DNA of 34,574 bases from Exiguobacterium sp. RIT594 (lineage in GTDB: Bacteria > Bacillota > Bacilli > Exiguobacteriales > Exiguobacteriaceae): the NCBI RefSeq assembly GCF_003339585.1, contig NZ_QPKF01000010.1:1-34574 (forward strand). The letters run 5' to 3'. The notes under the pieces are model-generated. The model was not told the DNA's origin, searched no databases, and saw nothing but the letters and a program-made list of their open reading frames with translations. How positions within the stretch are numbered: position 1 is the stretch's first letter; the number at the start of each line of letters is the position of its first letter. Of the stretch, positions 14,298 through 22,886 are shown one piece after another. The position numbers and the translations under genes are program-made.

Positions 14298-15761
14298 TTA
14301 TCGGATGCGAAAATCTTTTTCTGTTACATTGAGATTTCGCCCAACAAGTTGCTTTACCTTCTCTAAATCTCGATCTTCAGTCGAAATCATTTCGTCATAC
14401 CACGCCTTTTCGAGTACTTGCTCTGTCTCTTTGCTGACGACCTCTGTCTTCAGGATATGATGTAACGGGCTACTGGCTTCCTCAAGACCTCGGAAGTGTT
14501 GACTGATTGGTTCTTCTCCAGGAATGACTAACGTGTAGGCAATCGTCTCATGTTCGTCGAAGTCGCGGTCGTTGGCTTTTGCGAACGGTTCGAAGAAGTC
14601 TGTCGACCCATGGACGAGCATCATCGGCTCATCGAACGTCGAGAAGTCCTGCTGCGTGTCCTGCTTGGCGATGCTCGTCAGATAAGCACCGACGTCCTCC
14701 GGTGTATATTGAATGATCCGCTTGATCCGTTCGGCTAATGGCATTCCCTGATCCGTGATGTGTGCCACGTTCTCGATATGTTCGATCATCTTGAGAGGCG
14801 ATGCTTCCCGTTCAAGGACTTGTTCGTGCTCGAGCGAAGTATGGATTTCGCGGATGAAGTGACCAGATGTCTGATGGACTTCGTACAACAAGTCTTCTTT
14901 ATCGCGTAAGTCTTTCCCTTGTGTCCAACTTGCGAGGTACGATAACGAAAACTCATCTGTCGGAAAATCAAAATGAGCTGCAACCGTGTAGGCGACCATC
15001 TCCGCCTGGAATTCCTTCTCGTGCGGATTCAACTCGATTCCACGCTCTTCGTTTCGTTCTGTGTTATGCAGATTCGCATGCGCGAGTTCATGGATCATGA
15101 CGGTGACATTCTCGATGTCCGAGTTCCGTGGATTCAGGGCAATCGCATTTAGCTCTGGATAGAAGCACCCCTTCGCTGTACCAAGCTCATTCAACGGTTT
15201 ATCAAGTAACGTCACGTCTTGTGTCTCAGCAATCCCGTTCAACGCACGGCGAAATGATTCTGCTTCACGAATTGAACCGTTCCGATGATACGAAGCAAAC
15301 ATCTCGGAGACTTCGAGTCCCTTCTCACGGGCATCGGTCTGCGTGTACTCGAAGACGTGACCAATTTTATAGTACATCGCTTTCCGTGTCGGAAGAGAAC
15401 CTTCCTTTGCGCGCTTTTGTTCTGTCTTCGTCGCATCCTTCCATGCCACCCAATCCGTCTCTCGTTTGATGAAGGTGACAGGGGAGGGGACGAAAATCTT
15501 GATCCCTTTCTCTCCTTTTTGGACCTGGATACCTTGCTTCTCCCAGTACGCATAGGAACCGACAGCACGTGCGCCTTGGAACTGTTCCTCGATCAATAGC
15601 ATGTTCCGAGTCGAGTAGCGATGGAACCGGCTCATGAAGTCGAGATGTTCCTTGATACTCTCTTGACTGACGAAGTGAGAAGCGAGCTGCGTCTCCATCT
15701 TGTCGGTCAATGCTTGTACTTCCTTCTGATAATCCTCACGTGTTTTCTTCTTATATGCCAT
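14298..15761 (-). CDS. LtrC/ArdC-like protein with zinc-protease motif
   Basis: GAAGGAGC at 15772-15777 fits the start at ATG 15761 (the GTG at 15770 is too close). The N-terminal third (about residues 1-130) resembles the ArdC-type single-strand-DNA-binding domain, with RYSTRNMLLIEEQ, GSYAYWEKQGIQVQKGEKGIKIF. A metallopeptidase-like segment follows with H224-E-L-A-H228 and a later conserved E in EFQAEMVAY. The C-terminal part (after about 320) is unassigned and includes YTLVIPGEEPIS. ArdC/LtrC proteins are carried by conjugative plasmids and can protect incoming DNA from restriction. It is the last gene of the mobilisation operon, 5 bases after the preceding stop, consistent with a role during or just after transfer. 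The total of 487 residues is longer than minimal ArdC. Confidence 0.82.
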   Translation of the reverse strand: MAYKKKTREDYQKEVQALTDKMETQLASHFVSQESIKEHLDFMSRFHRYSTRNMLLIEEQFQGARAVGSYAYWEKQGIQVQKGEKGIKIFVPSPVTFIKRETDWVAWKDATKTEQKRAKEGSLPTRKAMYYKIGHVFEYTQTDAREKGLEVSEMFASYHRNGSIREAESFRRALNGIAETQDVTLLDKPLNELGTAKGCFYPELNAIALNPRNSDIENVTVMIHELAHANLHNTERNEERGIELNPHEKEFQAEMVAYTVAAHFDFPTDEFSLSYLASWTQGKDLRDKEDLLYEVHQTSGHFIREIHTSLEHEQVLEREASPLKMIEHIENVAHITDQGMPLAERIKRIIQYTPEDVGAYLTSIAKQDTQQDFSTFDEPMMLVHGSTDFFEPFAKANDRDFDEHETIAYTLVIPGEEPISQHFRGLEEASSPLHHILKTEVVSKETEQVLEKAWYDEMISTEDRDLEKVKQLVGRNLNVTEKDFRIR

Positions 15762-15766
15762 GTGTC

Positions 15767-16045
15767 TCACGCTCCTTCAGACGAGAACGACGAATTAGTA
15801 GCACCTTCGAAATCTTCTAGTTCCTGCAGAACAATCGGATCGGCAGCGAGTCGATCCAGTAGTAGATGACGACGATCACGTGATACCGGTAGCAACAACA
15901 GAGGCTCTTCTGGCAGGATCTCAAGTAACGAATATTCGTCATATGAGACAGGGATGTCGTATCGCGCTTGATGAATCAAGACTGTGACGTGGGTCGGTTG
16001 CAGTTCGAGAAACGTTGCGAGTGTGAAAGCTTCCAGTCGTCTCAT
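15767..16045 (-). CDS. Hypothetical protein in the mobilisation operon (92 aa)
   Basis: It overlaps the upstream 151-aa gene by 4 bases (ATGA) and ends 5 bases before the LtrC-like start, so it is part of a coupled series. The product is leucine-rich and acidic (LPEEPLLLLPVSRDRRHLLLDRLAA) with no signal or clear membrane segment, and contains a probable beta strand (THVTVLIHQARYDIPVSY). I recognise no family. Its place between the RHH-type protein and LtrC suggests a relaxosome-related or early-entry role, which is inference from position only. Confidence 0.65.
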   Translation of the reverse strand: MRRLEAFTLATFLELQPTHVTVLIHQARYDIPVSYDEYSLLEILPEEPLLLLPVSRDRRHLLLDRLAADPIVLQELEDFEGATNSSFSSEGA

Positions 16046-16497
16046 TTGTGGGTCATCCTTTCCTCATCCGAATGCTTATGCTGCTTTCGTTGGTCGATCC
16101 GTAATTTGACGGCCGTCTCCGCTGTCTCAAGGAACGAAGGACGATATTCGGTCGTCGGGATGATGTCCTCGATGCTTTCCGTCTGCATCAAGGCTTGCAC
16201 TAGTTCAATCAATACCTGTGTTTGAAGGTCTGTCTGTTGGACGCTCTTTCGTAACGGAAAGAGACTTTTTGTGATTTGTTCATCCCAGAACGTGGTCAAC
16301 TCTTGTTCAATCTGTTTTGATACGGAACGATTGATATAGTTCAAATCCCATTGCTTCTTGATCATCTCTTGATAGTCGCGGATGATGTGATCGATTGCCG
16401 GACCAATCCCGGACAGTCGTTCTCGCTCACGATACTCCTCTAAAAATTCAGCGGTCACGGCACTCATTCGGACTCGGACTTGCTTCGTCTCTTCCAT
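16042..16497 (-). CDS. Probable ribbon-helix-helix mobilisation accessory protein (151 aa)
   Basis: The N-terminal 45 residues (KQVRVRMSAVTAEFLEEYRER, then GIGPAIDHIIRDYQEM) follow the beta-helix-helix pattern of ribbon-helix-helix DNA-binding proteins. The rest is a long helical region (about 50-120) with heptad-like spacing and a charged tail (KQHKHSDEERMTHK). It starts 11 bases after the relaxase stop, with AAGGTGA upstream, and overlaps the next gene by 4 bases. Second accessory proteins of this kind help position relaxase or coupling protein at oriT. Fold call is moderate and function inferred from context. Confidence 0.65.
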   Translation of the reverse strand: MEETKQVRVRMSAVTAEFLEEYRERERLSGIGPAIDHIIRDYQEMIKKQWDLNYINRSVSKQIEQELTTFWDEQITKSLFPLRKSVQQTDLQTQVLIELVQALMQTESIEDIIPTTEYRPSFLETAETAVKLRIDQRKQHKHSDEERMTHK

Positions 16498-16508
16498 TCC
16501 GGTTCACC

Positions 16509-17669
16509 TTACCTTTCGTGTTGGACTTCCTGCTCGAGTTGTTCAAAAGCACGCTGATTCTTGATGTGGTCCCATTCATCGCTCATGTGTCGTCCGATTT
16601 GATAGAGTGTCTCTTGCATGATTCGTTCACGTCGAAATGCCGATTGGATTCTTTGTTTGGGTGAGGATGCAGCTTTCTTCGCAAGCTTCTGAGGTGGCTT
16701 GGACGACTCACGCATCTCGGACAGGACGGCATTTCCCATCCGTGTGTAGAGATCCTGTTCTTTCGTCTTGCGATAAGCCGATGCTTGGGATGCCGATCCA
16801 TAACTCTGCTCGTAGAATGCGACCTCGGTATCGAGTTGTTGTTTAAACTCGCTGTGCTCTTTCTCGAAGTAGGTCGCAAGATACGTGTCAGTAAATTGAT
16901 TGAGTGAAGGACGCAGTTCGTGCATGCCGTTCATGTTGTAATACCACTGCCGCTTGTCGTCCGGTAATTGTTTCTGAATCGTTTTGTACTGCCGAACGAG
17001 TTCCGGATGCAGGATTCGATTCGAAGCGGACGTCGTCGAACGATTTCGTTTGTGGGCTAGGACTTCTTCCCGGATGAAGGTATTCAGTTTCTCTTGTTCA
17101 CGTGTCCGGTCGGCAAGCGTATGGACGACTTGCGCCTTCATCGTTTCGATTGTTTTTGGTTTCCGTTTACCGCGTTCGCGTGGATGTATCGTCTCGACTG
17201 TCGCGACATGGACGTGGATGTTATCCGTGTTGTAATGAATCGCAGCAGTCCATGTCGCGTGCAGCATCTGTTCCTTTTCGATCATCAAATTGGTGGCATT
17301 CCTTGTCGCCTGCATCAAACGTTGCTCATCGATGTAGTGATTTTCTTTCACACCGACTTCTTGTAACCAGGTTTCGTCGAATGAGATGACGTCCTGCCAC
17401 AGGATGCTGCCATTCTCTTGTGCCCGTCTGAAGATTTCACGTAGTTGTTCTCGTTCGGTCGCGTTCAATCGGTCTTGCGTCGCCGTGAACAGACCGCTCG
17501 ATTTCAGTTCATCTTCCATATAGTCGTTGTAGTTCTCAAACTGTTGCGCTCGTGCTTTCGTATCCGGTCGATCGATGTAACTGAGGTACGTCGTATAACG
17601 ACGCGCACGCCGGGTTGCTTGAGGGAGTTTGAACTTCGACTTGATGATGACACCAGGAACGTTAGTCAT
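16509..17669 (-). CDS. MobP2-like relaxase
   Basis: The 386-residue conjugative relaxase nicks one strand at oriT and pilots it into the recipient. The N-terminus PGVIIKSKFKLP followed by RRYTTYLSYIDR holds candidate catalytic tyrosines (Y25, Y28, Y31) and is typical of the MobP2 group of Gram-positive elements. The metal-binding histidine motif is H145-YNT-D149-NI-H152-V-H154. After residue 200 the protein is helical, basic and probably coiled-coil (KKAASSPKQRIQSAFRRER), with no helicase or primase domain. Its start overlaps the 83-aa RHH gene by 8 bases. Both lie next to the 17.9-18.4 kb gap, a natural place for oriT. Family call strong. Confidence 0.88.
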   Translation of the reverse strand: MTNVPGVIIKSKFKLPQATRRARRYTTYLSYIDRPDTKARAQQFENYNDYMEDELKSSGLFTATQDRLNATEREQLREIFRRAQENGSILWQDVISFDETWLQEVGVKENHYIDEQRLMQATRNATNLMIEKEQMLHATWTAAIHYNTDNIHVHVATVETIHPRERGKRKPKTIETMKAQVVHTLADRTREQEKLNTFIREEVLAHKRNRSTTSASNRILHPELVRQYKTIQKQLPDDKRQWYYNMNGMHELRPSLNQFTDTYLATYFEKEHSEFKQQLDTEVAFYEQSYGSASQASAYRKTKEQDLYTRMGNAVLSEMRESSKPPQKLAKKAASSPKQRIQSAFRRERIMQETLYQIGRHMSDEWDHIKNQRAFEQLEQEVQHER

Positions 17670-17913
17670 CTTGCATCACCTCACGGAAAAGCCTGGTCAT
17701 TTCTTCGAGTTCGGTTGCACTCCGCTTTAGGTGTAACGTGTTCGCTTCGAGCTGTCGTTCGAGACGCGCAATCTGTGTCGATTGGACACCGTCCGCGCAC
17801 CAGCTGGTCAACAATCCTTTTAATAATTCTTGTCGGGAACACGACTGTTTCTCGGCTTGTTCGTCGAGTTGTTTGACGAATAGGGGGTCGATGTCGCGAA
17901 TCAAGAGGTCCAT
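17662..17913 (-). CDS. Ribbon-helix-helix relaxosome accessory protein (MobC-like)
   Basis: AAGGAGG at 17921-17927 is 7 bases before ATG 17913; the open frame continues to 17979 but lacks a ribosome site there. The 83 residues split into an RHH domain (DLLIRDIDPLFVKQLDEQAEK, SRQELLKGLL) and a C-terminal coiled coil (ARLERQLEANTLHLKRSATELEE). This layout is that of small mobilisation proteins that bind near oriT and help the relaxase. It overlaps the relaxase gene by 8 bases and is the first gene of the mobilisation operon. Confidence 0.78.
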   Translation of the reverse strand: MDLLIRDIDPLFVKQLDEQAEKQSCSRQELLKGLLTSWCADGVQSTQIARLERQLEANTLHLKRSATELEEMTRLFREVMQDD

Positions 17914-18049
17914 CCATATTCCTCCTTCCTTTAGGAAAATTAATCTCCGTGCTCTAAAAATAAAAAGATTTTCGAACAATTACTTCGTCCCTCCTGTCAT
18001 TAGAAGTGAGAAAGGTGATATCACTTAGACAAGGAACGGAGGAATCAAC

Positions 18050-18196
18050 ATGCAGTCGATCATCGAAAACAGTTATGCCCTTGGAGAAGCCGTGAGCGTC
18101 TCCTTGATCGTTGAAATTATGAAACATATCTGCTCGAAGATGCAGCATCATGAGATGAAAAGGTTCGAAAAAAGTGACGTAACAGAATCGAGTTAA
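18050..18196 (+). CDS. Small ORF (48 aa) on the opposite strand in the mob/tra gap
   Basis: ACGGAGGAATCAAC gives a near-perfect ribosome site 7 bases before ATG 18050. The frame has 48 codons, mixes helix-formers (ALGEAVSVSLIVEIMKHICSKM) with a charged tail (HHEMKRFEKSDVTESS) and ends in TAA. It is the only plus-strand gene in a region of more than 17 kb transcribed leftward, and a dyad (AAGTGA-N11-TCACTT, 18004-18026) precedes it. No family recognised. It could be a small regulator of transfer or mobilisation genes. The ribosome site is the main evidence. Confidence 0.5.
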   Translation: MQSIIENSYALGEAVSVSLIVEIMKHICSKMQHHEMKRFEKSDVTESS

Positions 18197-18300
18197 GCGC
18201 TGATGAAGATCGATGAAATTAATAAATATGCGTTGAGTTTTTAAAAGCTTAAAAACCACAAACGGTTCAAAATCGTGAAAAAAGAGCATAAGGGGAAAAT

Positions 18301-18417
18301 GCTATCACTCAGCGTGCTAGCCTAGGCAGAGCCTAGTGTTTCCCTGATATCATCAAAATCGCGAAAAGGTCACACCCTGTGCCACTAAAAATGGCATTTT
18401 GGCACGGTGTGTGCCAC
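18301..18417. other. Inverted repeats in the mob/tra gap: candidate oriT or operon terminator
   Basis: CTAGGC-AGA-GCCTAG (18322-18336) forms a tight hairpin. A larger imperfect one pairs CACACCCTGTGCCA (18371-18384) with TGGCACGGTGTGTG (18400-18413), and TGTGCCAC is repeated directly at 18378-18385 and 18410-18417. The second hairpin begins only 6 bases past the stop of the last tra gene and could terminate that operon, though the T-run is weak. Position next to the relaxase genes fits oriT. The nick site is not identified. Confidence 0.4.
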
Positions 18418-18418
18418 C

Positions 18419-19258
18419 TTACCATTTCAGTTCACGTGCTTTAATGCGCAACTGATCTTGTCGTTTCTCTTCTTGGCTGAGTTGTTTTTTCAGTTCCGTT
18501 TGTCGTAGAAGTGCTTCTTCTTTGTCCTGCTTCAGATTGAAGATTTCATCCTCACGTTCGACTGCTTCGTCGAGTGTCAGGTCAGGTAACGTGGCTTGTT
18601 TCGACTCGATGTCCTGTTCAATCTGTTGAATGAGCGAAGTTTGTTCTATCTGTTCGTGCTTGATTGTTTCGATCTTTTTTTGACTTTGTGTGTGTTCGTC
18701 AGTGAGAAAAAGTTGCGCATAATCGTCCGCTTGTTGAGTAGGCAGTGACTTATTTGAGACACGACGCTGATCCATATAGAGTGATTCGACCAGCGCATCT
18801 TCTCGCTTCGTAGCACTCAGCTTCTCGAGTGACTGTTGAGGCTTAATGACATATAAACGGAGTGCTAGCTGATCAAAGTCGCGCGGTACATTTTCGATTT
18901 CGAATACGTAGTGCTCGTCCTGGTGATAAACGACTCGAACGCGCTGCTCATCCGTCGGTCGTTCCTTGTAAGCGATGCGAGTGACAAGTTTTGTCGCGTA
19001 GTCTTGGGGTTGATCGAACTGGAGGCGGACACGCATCTGTTTCCGTTGCGCGTCATGAGACCAGTCGAGAAGCATGACATTCTGTCCATTCGTCAACCGT
19101 TTTTCTTCACCGATTGGCGTCGCATTGATCGGTTGTTCTTCGGCAAAGAAGAGGGAGGAGAAACCAAAAAACAGAAAACCAATCAAGAAGAATAGGCCTG
19201 TTCCGAGATACAATCGCGACCAGTCACGGGTCAACGTCTTTCGCTTTCCTGGATGCAT
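18419..19258 (-). CDS. Bitopic membrane protein with coiled coil, transfer operon (279 aa)
   Basis: A short basic cytoplasmic N-terminus (HPGKRKTLTRDWSR) precedes one transmembrane helix (about 17-38, rich in Phe and Leu), then an extracytoplasmic beta-rich domain (about 50-150; MRVRLQFDQPQDYATKLVT) and a long coiled coil (about 190-275; QIEQDIESKQATLPDL, ELKKQLSQEEKRQDQLRIK). I recognise no family. It is the last gene of the transfer operon, its start adjoining the stop of the VirB8-like gene. A structural role in the outer part of the secretion channel is a reasonable inference. Confidence 0.7.
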   Translation of the reverse strand: MHPGKRKTLTRDWSRLYLGTGLFFLIGFLFFGFSSLFFAEEQPINATPIGEEKRLTNGQNVMLLDWSHDAQRKQMRVRLQFDQPQDYATKLVTRIAYKERPTDEQRVRVVYHQDEHYVFEIENVPRDFDQLALRLYVIKPQQSLEKLSATKREDALVESLYMDQRRVSNKSLPTQQADDYAQLFLTDEHTQSQKKIETIKHEQIEQTSLIQQIEQDIESKQATLPDLTLDEAVEREDEIFNLKQDKEEALLRQTELKKQLSQEEKRQDQLRIKARELKW

Positions 19259-19816
19259 TTAGACACCTCCTGACGTGTGAAGACTCTTCATCTGATCGAC
19301 GATGTAACGTCCGTCATGATGTGTAAAAGTCAGTTCAACCAGCTCATCCGACGTCTCTTCGTAACCGTTGGCATCAATCGTCAAGGTCCGTTGGAAGCGG
19401 ACGAGGCAATGCTCCGGATCGTCATGGTTCGGAAAGACTTCGATGTCCGAGACGGAGGCGGTGAACTTGCCATCACTTCCGCTACTCGCGAATAACGTCC
19501 GTTTGATGGACTCCGACATATACTGGGCGGCTTGTCGTTTGCGCGTGGGGTAGGTCCCGTCTTCCCATGTGAAAGCAAACGTGATGAAGCGTTCCGTGCT
19601 CTTAGAGATGGTCGAATCGTGCTCTTGCTCCTGTACGTCAGTGGGAACAGGAGAGTCCATCGTGGTCGTCTCTGGTTGCGAATCTTTTCTGTTTTTCTCT
19701 GTTGTCATGTGCGGTCTCTCTGATGCCGACGAACGGTATTGATAGACGTTGGCACTGACAGACAGTAACAGACAGAACAGCACGAGTCCTAAAAGATGAC
19801 GACTCGTCAATGCCAT
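19259..19816 (-). CDS. Probable VirB8/TcpC-like transfer protein (185 aa)
   Basis: GGAGGG at 19824-19829 selects ATG 19816; the much longer open frame to 20158 overlaps the cell-wall hydrolase gene and is a shadow there. One N-terminal transmembrane helix (about 8-25) is followed by a disordered linker rich in Thr, Glu and Ser and a C-terminal alpha+beta domain from about residue 75 (ERFITFAFTWEDGTYPTRKRQAAQYM, DELVELTFTHHDGRYIVDQMKSL when abbreviated). The pattern, length and topology fit the NTF2-like domain of VirB8/TcpC proteins, which link the inner-membrane parts of type IV secretion channels. The fold assignment is inference. Confidence 0.68.
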   Translation of the reverse strand: MALTSRHLLGLVLFCLLLSVSANVYQYRSSASERPHMTTEKNRKDSQPETTTMDSPVPTDVQEQEHDSTISKSTERFITFAFTWEDGTYPTRKRQAAQYMSESIKRTLFASSGSDGKFTASVSDIEVFPNHDDPEHCLVRFQRTLTIDANGYEETSDELVELTFTHHDGRYIVDQMKSLHTSGGV

Positions 19817-19829
19817 GTTGCATCCCTCC

Positions 19830-20936
19830 TTATAGAGAAAAGAGTGGTGCCGGATCAATGTGTCCGGACCAATCACTCGTCTTGAATTCGATGTGCAGAT
19901 GATTCCCGGTCGAACGTCCAGTCGAACCGCACATCCCGATTGCTTGTCCGGCTTCAATCTTCTGACCCGCCTTGACTTGGCGTGCGGAAAGGTGGGCGTA
20001 AGCGGTGATCCATTCCCCTTGTTTGATCTGAATGAGTTGTCCGTAAGGTCCGCGTAAGCCGCTATAGGTGACGGTACCGGAGCGGACGGCGTGGACGGTA
20101 TCCGTATTGTGGCAACTAAAATCGATGCCTGTATGAACGTCCGTCTTTCCGAAAACAATCCGTGATCCGAATCCCGACGTCATCTGTAAAGAGATGTCGA
20201 GGGGCGCATGTAGTTTCCCTTTGATGGGTCCCGTCTTGCCTTCCGCCAGTACCGTCGGCGTCAGATAACGAAGGACGGCATCGACATATTCGATGTCACC
20301 ATAACAGGCTTGATGCTCGATCGCGCTCGGACGATGGCACTGATAGATGCCACTCTTCTTGACGCGTTGGTACATCATCTGTGAAAAGGAGATTGCGAGT
20401 TGTTTCGTATATCGTCCACCGTTTTCTTGGACGTAATCAATGAAGCCACCCCCGAAGTTGTAACTCTGTAGCGTCAACTTGACGTCTTGGTTCGCTTGTT
20501 GGAAGACCGACGCAAAGTGTTTCACGCCGTAGCGAATGCTCTCATCGGGAGAGGTGATGCAGCCGATCCGTCCGCACTTCGATTCACTGGATTGCATCGG
20601 ATCATTTCCACGTCCGCCGCTTTCCTGCATCATCAAGGCGAGTACGACGTTCGTCTGCCCCTCTAGTTGTTGCTTCTTTAATTCGCGTGCGATCGCCTTG
20701 CGATATTGCAGGACGTCATCACTGACTTGCAGACTCGCGTCCGAATAAGCAATCGGTGTCTCGGTCGCCTGATCGTTCTCGACCCCAGTCAACGTATCGA
20801 GAATGCCTGCGACGATGATGATCAGAAGCAACAATAGTAGCGCGATACCAAGCGCAATCAAACGATATTTCAAGGTCAAGAGTCGCCACTTCATCCGGAC
20901 GGCGACGCGTGCCGATTGCCGGACCGTACTCCACAT
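19830..20936 (-). CDS. Bifunctional cell-wall hydrolase of the transfer system (lysozyme-like + M23 peptidase)
   Basis: A cytoplasmic N-terminus and one transmembrane helix (about 26-44) anchor two extracellular domains. Residues 75-225 are a lytic transglycosylase/lysozyme-like domain with E105 (MMQESGGRG) and the SYNFGGGF motif, as in CwlT and VirB1-type enzymes. Residues 240-368 are an M23 (LytM-type) endopeptidase with H268-x3-D272 (HTGIDF) and H346-L-H348 (GNHLHIE). Together they would open both glycan and peptide bonds so the channel can cross the wall. The start overlaps the virB4 stop (TGATG). In position and architecture it matches TraG/TrsG of staphylococcal conjugative plasmids and Orf14 of Tn916, although there the second domain differs. 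Confidence 0.88.
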   Translation of the reverse strand: MWSTVRQSARVAVRMKWRLLTLKYRLIALGIALLLLLLIIIVAGILDTLTGVENDQATETPIAYSDASLQVSDDVLQYRKAIARELKKQQLEGQTNVVLALMMQESGGRGNDPMQSSESKCGRIGCITSPDESIRYGVKHFASVFQQANQDVKLTLQSYNFGGGFIDYVQENGGRYTKQLAISFSQMMYQRVKKSGIYQCHRPSAIEHQACYGDIEYVDAVLRYLTPTVLAEGKTGPIKGKLHAPLDISLQMTSGFGSRIVFGKTDVHTGIDFSCHNTDTVHAVRSGTVTYSGLRGPYGQLIQIKQGEWITAYAHLSARQVKAGQKIEAGQAIGMCGSTGRSTGNHLHIEFKTSDWSGHIDPAPLFSL

Positions 20937-22879
20937 CAGGCACCACCTCCGAACAAGGTCAGCTCTTCGGGTGAGACATCGACATCGAAGATCAGCGTCT
21001 TCACACCGGAGATACTAAGAACGATGCGTCCCGTCTCGAGCGATGGAATCAACCGCGTCTCACTCTCGGTCAACTGTCCATCGAAGACGGCCTGGATCGT
21101 CGGGATGCTCTCGGCATCCTGTTCGCCGATAAACTTATACTGCGTCAGCTGGAACAGGGTTTTGACGTTCTCCGCGTTCTCCGACTTCGAACCGGTCGGA
21201 ACAAAGTCCGTAATCAAATGCGAAGCGAAGAAGATACCACCGAAATATTTACGTGCTTCGCGCATGAACTGTTGCAGGTATAGAATCGCCGGTTGGGCGA
21301 TATCGCGTGTGTTGATTAGGTGATGCGCCTCATCGATGACAATCAGATACTTGAAGGCATCCTCGATCAACAGTTCACCCTGGTTATAGCTGCGGAGTTG
21401 TCCGGCACCGTTGAGGATCATCCCGTCCCAGAGCATGTTCATCAGGTTGAAGACCTGTGCCTGAAAGATTTCGTCCTTTAAGTTCGTCAGGTTGCGTAGT
21501 GGAAACGAAACGATCGCTTCCTCATCGAACCGCTCAATCGAAGAATGCCCGTCGAAGATATTGCCGTAGTTGTGGACGAGGTTCGTGATCGCGAGTTCGA
21601 TGTTCTCGAGCCGTCTGACACGGTTTGTACTGATGCTCTCGCGGATCGTCGTCCGCGCAGCATCGACATACAATTCGGAGCGGACAAGCGCTAAGAAGTC
21701 GGAGAAGACCGGATAGGCGTTCGCAGGATGCGTCGTGATTGGCGCGTCACCGTCCTCATTCCAAAGTCCCTTCTCAAGATAGAGCTGACGGAGCAGAATC
21801 TCGAACTCGTTTGCCTCTTCTTGCGTCGCTGCCGGATTGATGTAGTGATAGAAGACAGCGATTTTCGATAGGTGTTGCATGAATGAGAGAGCTTCGTCCG
21901 CAGAACCGTCGGCGTGCGTCACCGTCTTATAGACATGGAGCGGATTGATCCGTCCGGCCGAACCGTCGAGCGCAATCTCTTTACCACCCAGTTGTCGTAC
22001 GAGGTCGGAGAACTCACCGGTCACGTCCAAGATGCGGACGTGATTGCCTTTAATCGCTTGGTCGAGGACGGTCTTCTTGAGCAGCGTTGACTTCCCGGAG
22101 CCCATCTTCCCGATCATCAACGCGTTGTAGAACTTCCGTTGTTTATCTTTATGGAACAGATCGAAGATGACACTACCATTTGTATCCGTCGTCCCGTAGT
22201 ACGTCCCGGTCGGATCCTGCAACGATGTGAAGTGAAATGGATAACCACCCGCGATTGAGAGCGACGGAATCTCTTTTCCCCGACGACGGTTCGGCAATTT
22301 TTGCTGTTGTTCGTAGCTGAGGAAGAGACTCTGCCATTCCCATTCCTGTTCGTTCAGAAAGACGGTTGCGCGAAAGTTCCGTGCTTCAAGTTCTTCCATC
22401 ACGTCCTGTACCTGGCGTTCGAGTACGTCGAGTGTCTTCGCTTTGACGTAGAGTCGGAGGTGCAGATACTTCATCGTCTCGCCCTGCGTGATCTGTTCGT
22501 AGAGTTCGTTCAGTTCCTTATACGTCGCGCGCGCATCAATCCGGTCGACATTATCTTTCGCATTCTCGAAGCGCGTATTCTGCTCGGCCATCGACTTGTT
22601 GATTGTCCGGATCATCTCTCGCTTGTCCGCCGTCCCGATATCGAGCGTCGTTAGGACACCGGGGAGGTTGAGGATTGGTTCGAGCCAAAAGTCATAGACG
22701 GTCGACTGGTATTTGTAAACATGGAGGCAGGCGAGATAACCGTCACCGGTCCGGACATAGTTCGGTTCGAAGCGGAGTCCGCCTTGCGGCTGGATCGCTT
22801 GGACGAATGTTGGATTGTAGCCGTCCAGTTGTTTAATCGTCTCGGAATCTTGCTTCCGTAGAAAACGCGTACGCCACAT
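20936..22879 (-). CDS. virB4: VirB4-family conjugation ATPase
   Basis: I place the start at ATG 22879 (AAAGGAG 10 bases upstream) rather than at the frame opening at 22945, which would overlap the preceding gene. The 647-residue product has Walker A G257-KMGSGKST-265 and Walker B YLIVIDEAHH at about 511-520, followed by motifs of the HerA/VirB4 group (FASHLITDF, FKFIGEQD-like). It energises assembly of the type IV secretion channel at the inner membrane. The N-terminal region (about 40-230) is short compared with 800-residue VirB4 proteins, and the preceding 211-aa gene looks like the missing part. Order and size resemble TraD-TraE of pSK41/pGO1-type plasmids, as I remember them. Confidence 0.92.
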   Translation of the reverse strand: MWRTRFLRKQDSETIKQLDGYNPTFVQAIQPQGGLRFEPNYVRTGDGYLACLHVYKYQSTVYDFWLEPILNLPGVLTTLDIGTADKREMIRTINKSMAEQNTRFENAKDNVDRIDARATYKELNELYEQITQGETMKYLHLRLYVKAKTLDVLERQVQDVMEELEARNFRATVFLNEQEWEWQSLFLSYEQQQKLPNRRRGKEIPSLSIAGGYPFHFTSLQDPTGTYYGTTDTNGSVIFDLFHKDKQRKFYNALMIGKMGSGKSTLLKKTVLDQAIKGNHVRILDVTGEFSDLVRQLGGKEIALDGSAGRINPLHVYKTVTHADGSADEALSFMQHLSKIAVFYHYINPAATQEEANEFEILLRQLYLEKGLWNEDGDAPITTHPANAYPVFSDFLALVRSELYVDAARTTIRESISTNRVRRLENIELAITNLVHNYGNIFDGHSSIERFDEEAIVSFPLRNLTNLKDEIFQAQVFNLMNMLWDGMILNGAGQLRSYNQGELLIEDAFKYLIVIDEAHHLINTRDIAQPAILYLQQFMREARKYFGGIFFASHLITDFVPTGSKSENAENVKTLFQLTQYKFIGEQDAESIPTIQAVFDGQLTESETRLIPSLETGRIVLSISGVKTLIFDVDVSPEELTLFGGGA

Positions 22880-22886
22880 GACGTCA

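Noticed and set aside
19817-20158. N-terminal extension of the VirB8-like frame
   Set aside because: It lies wholly over the M23 domain of the cell-wall hydrolase; the start at 19816 has a proper ribosome site.
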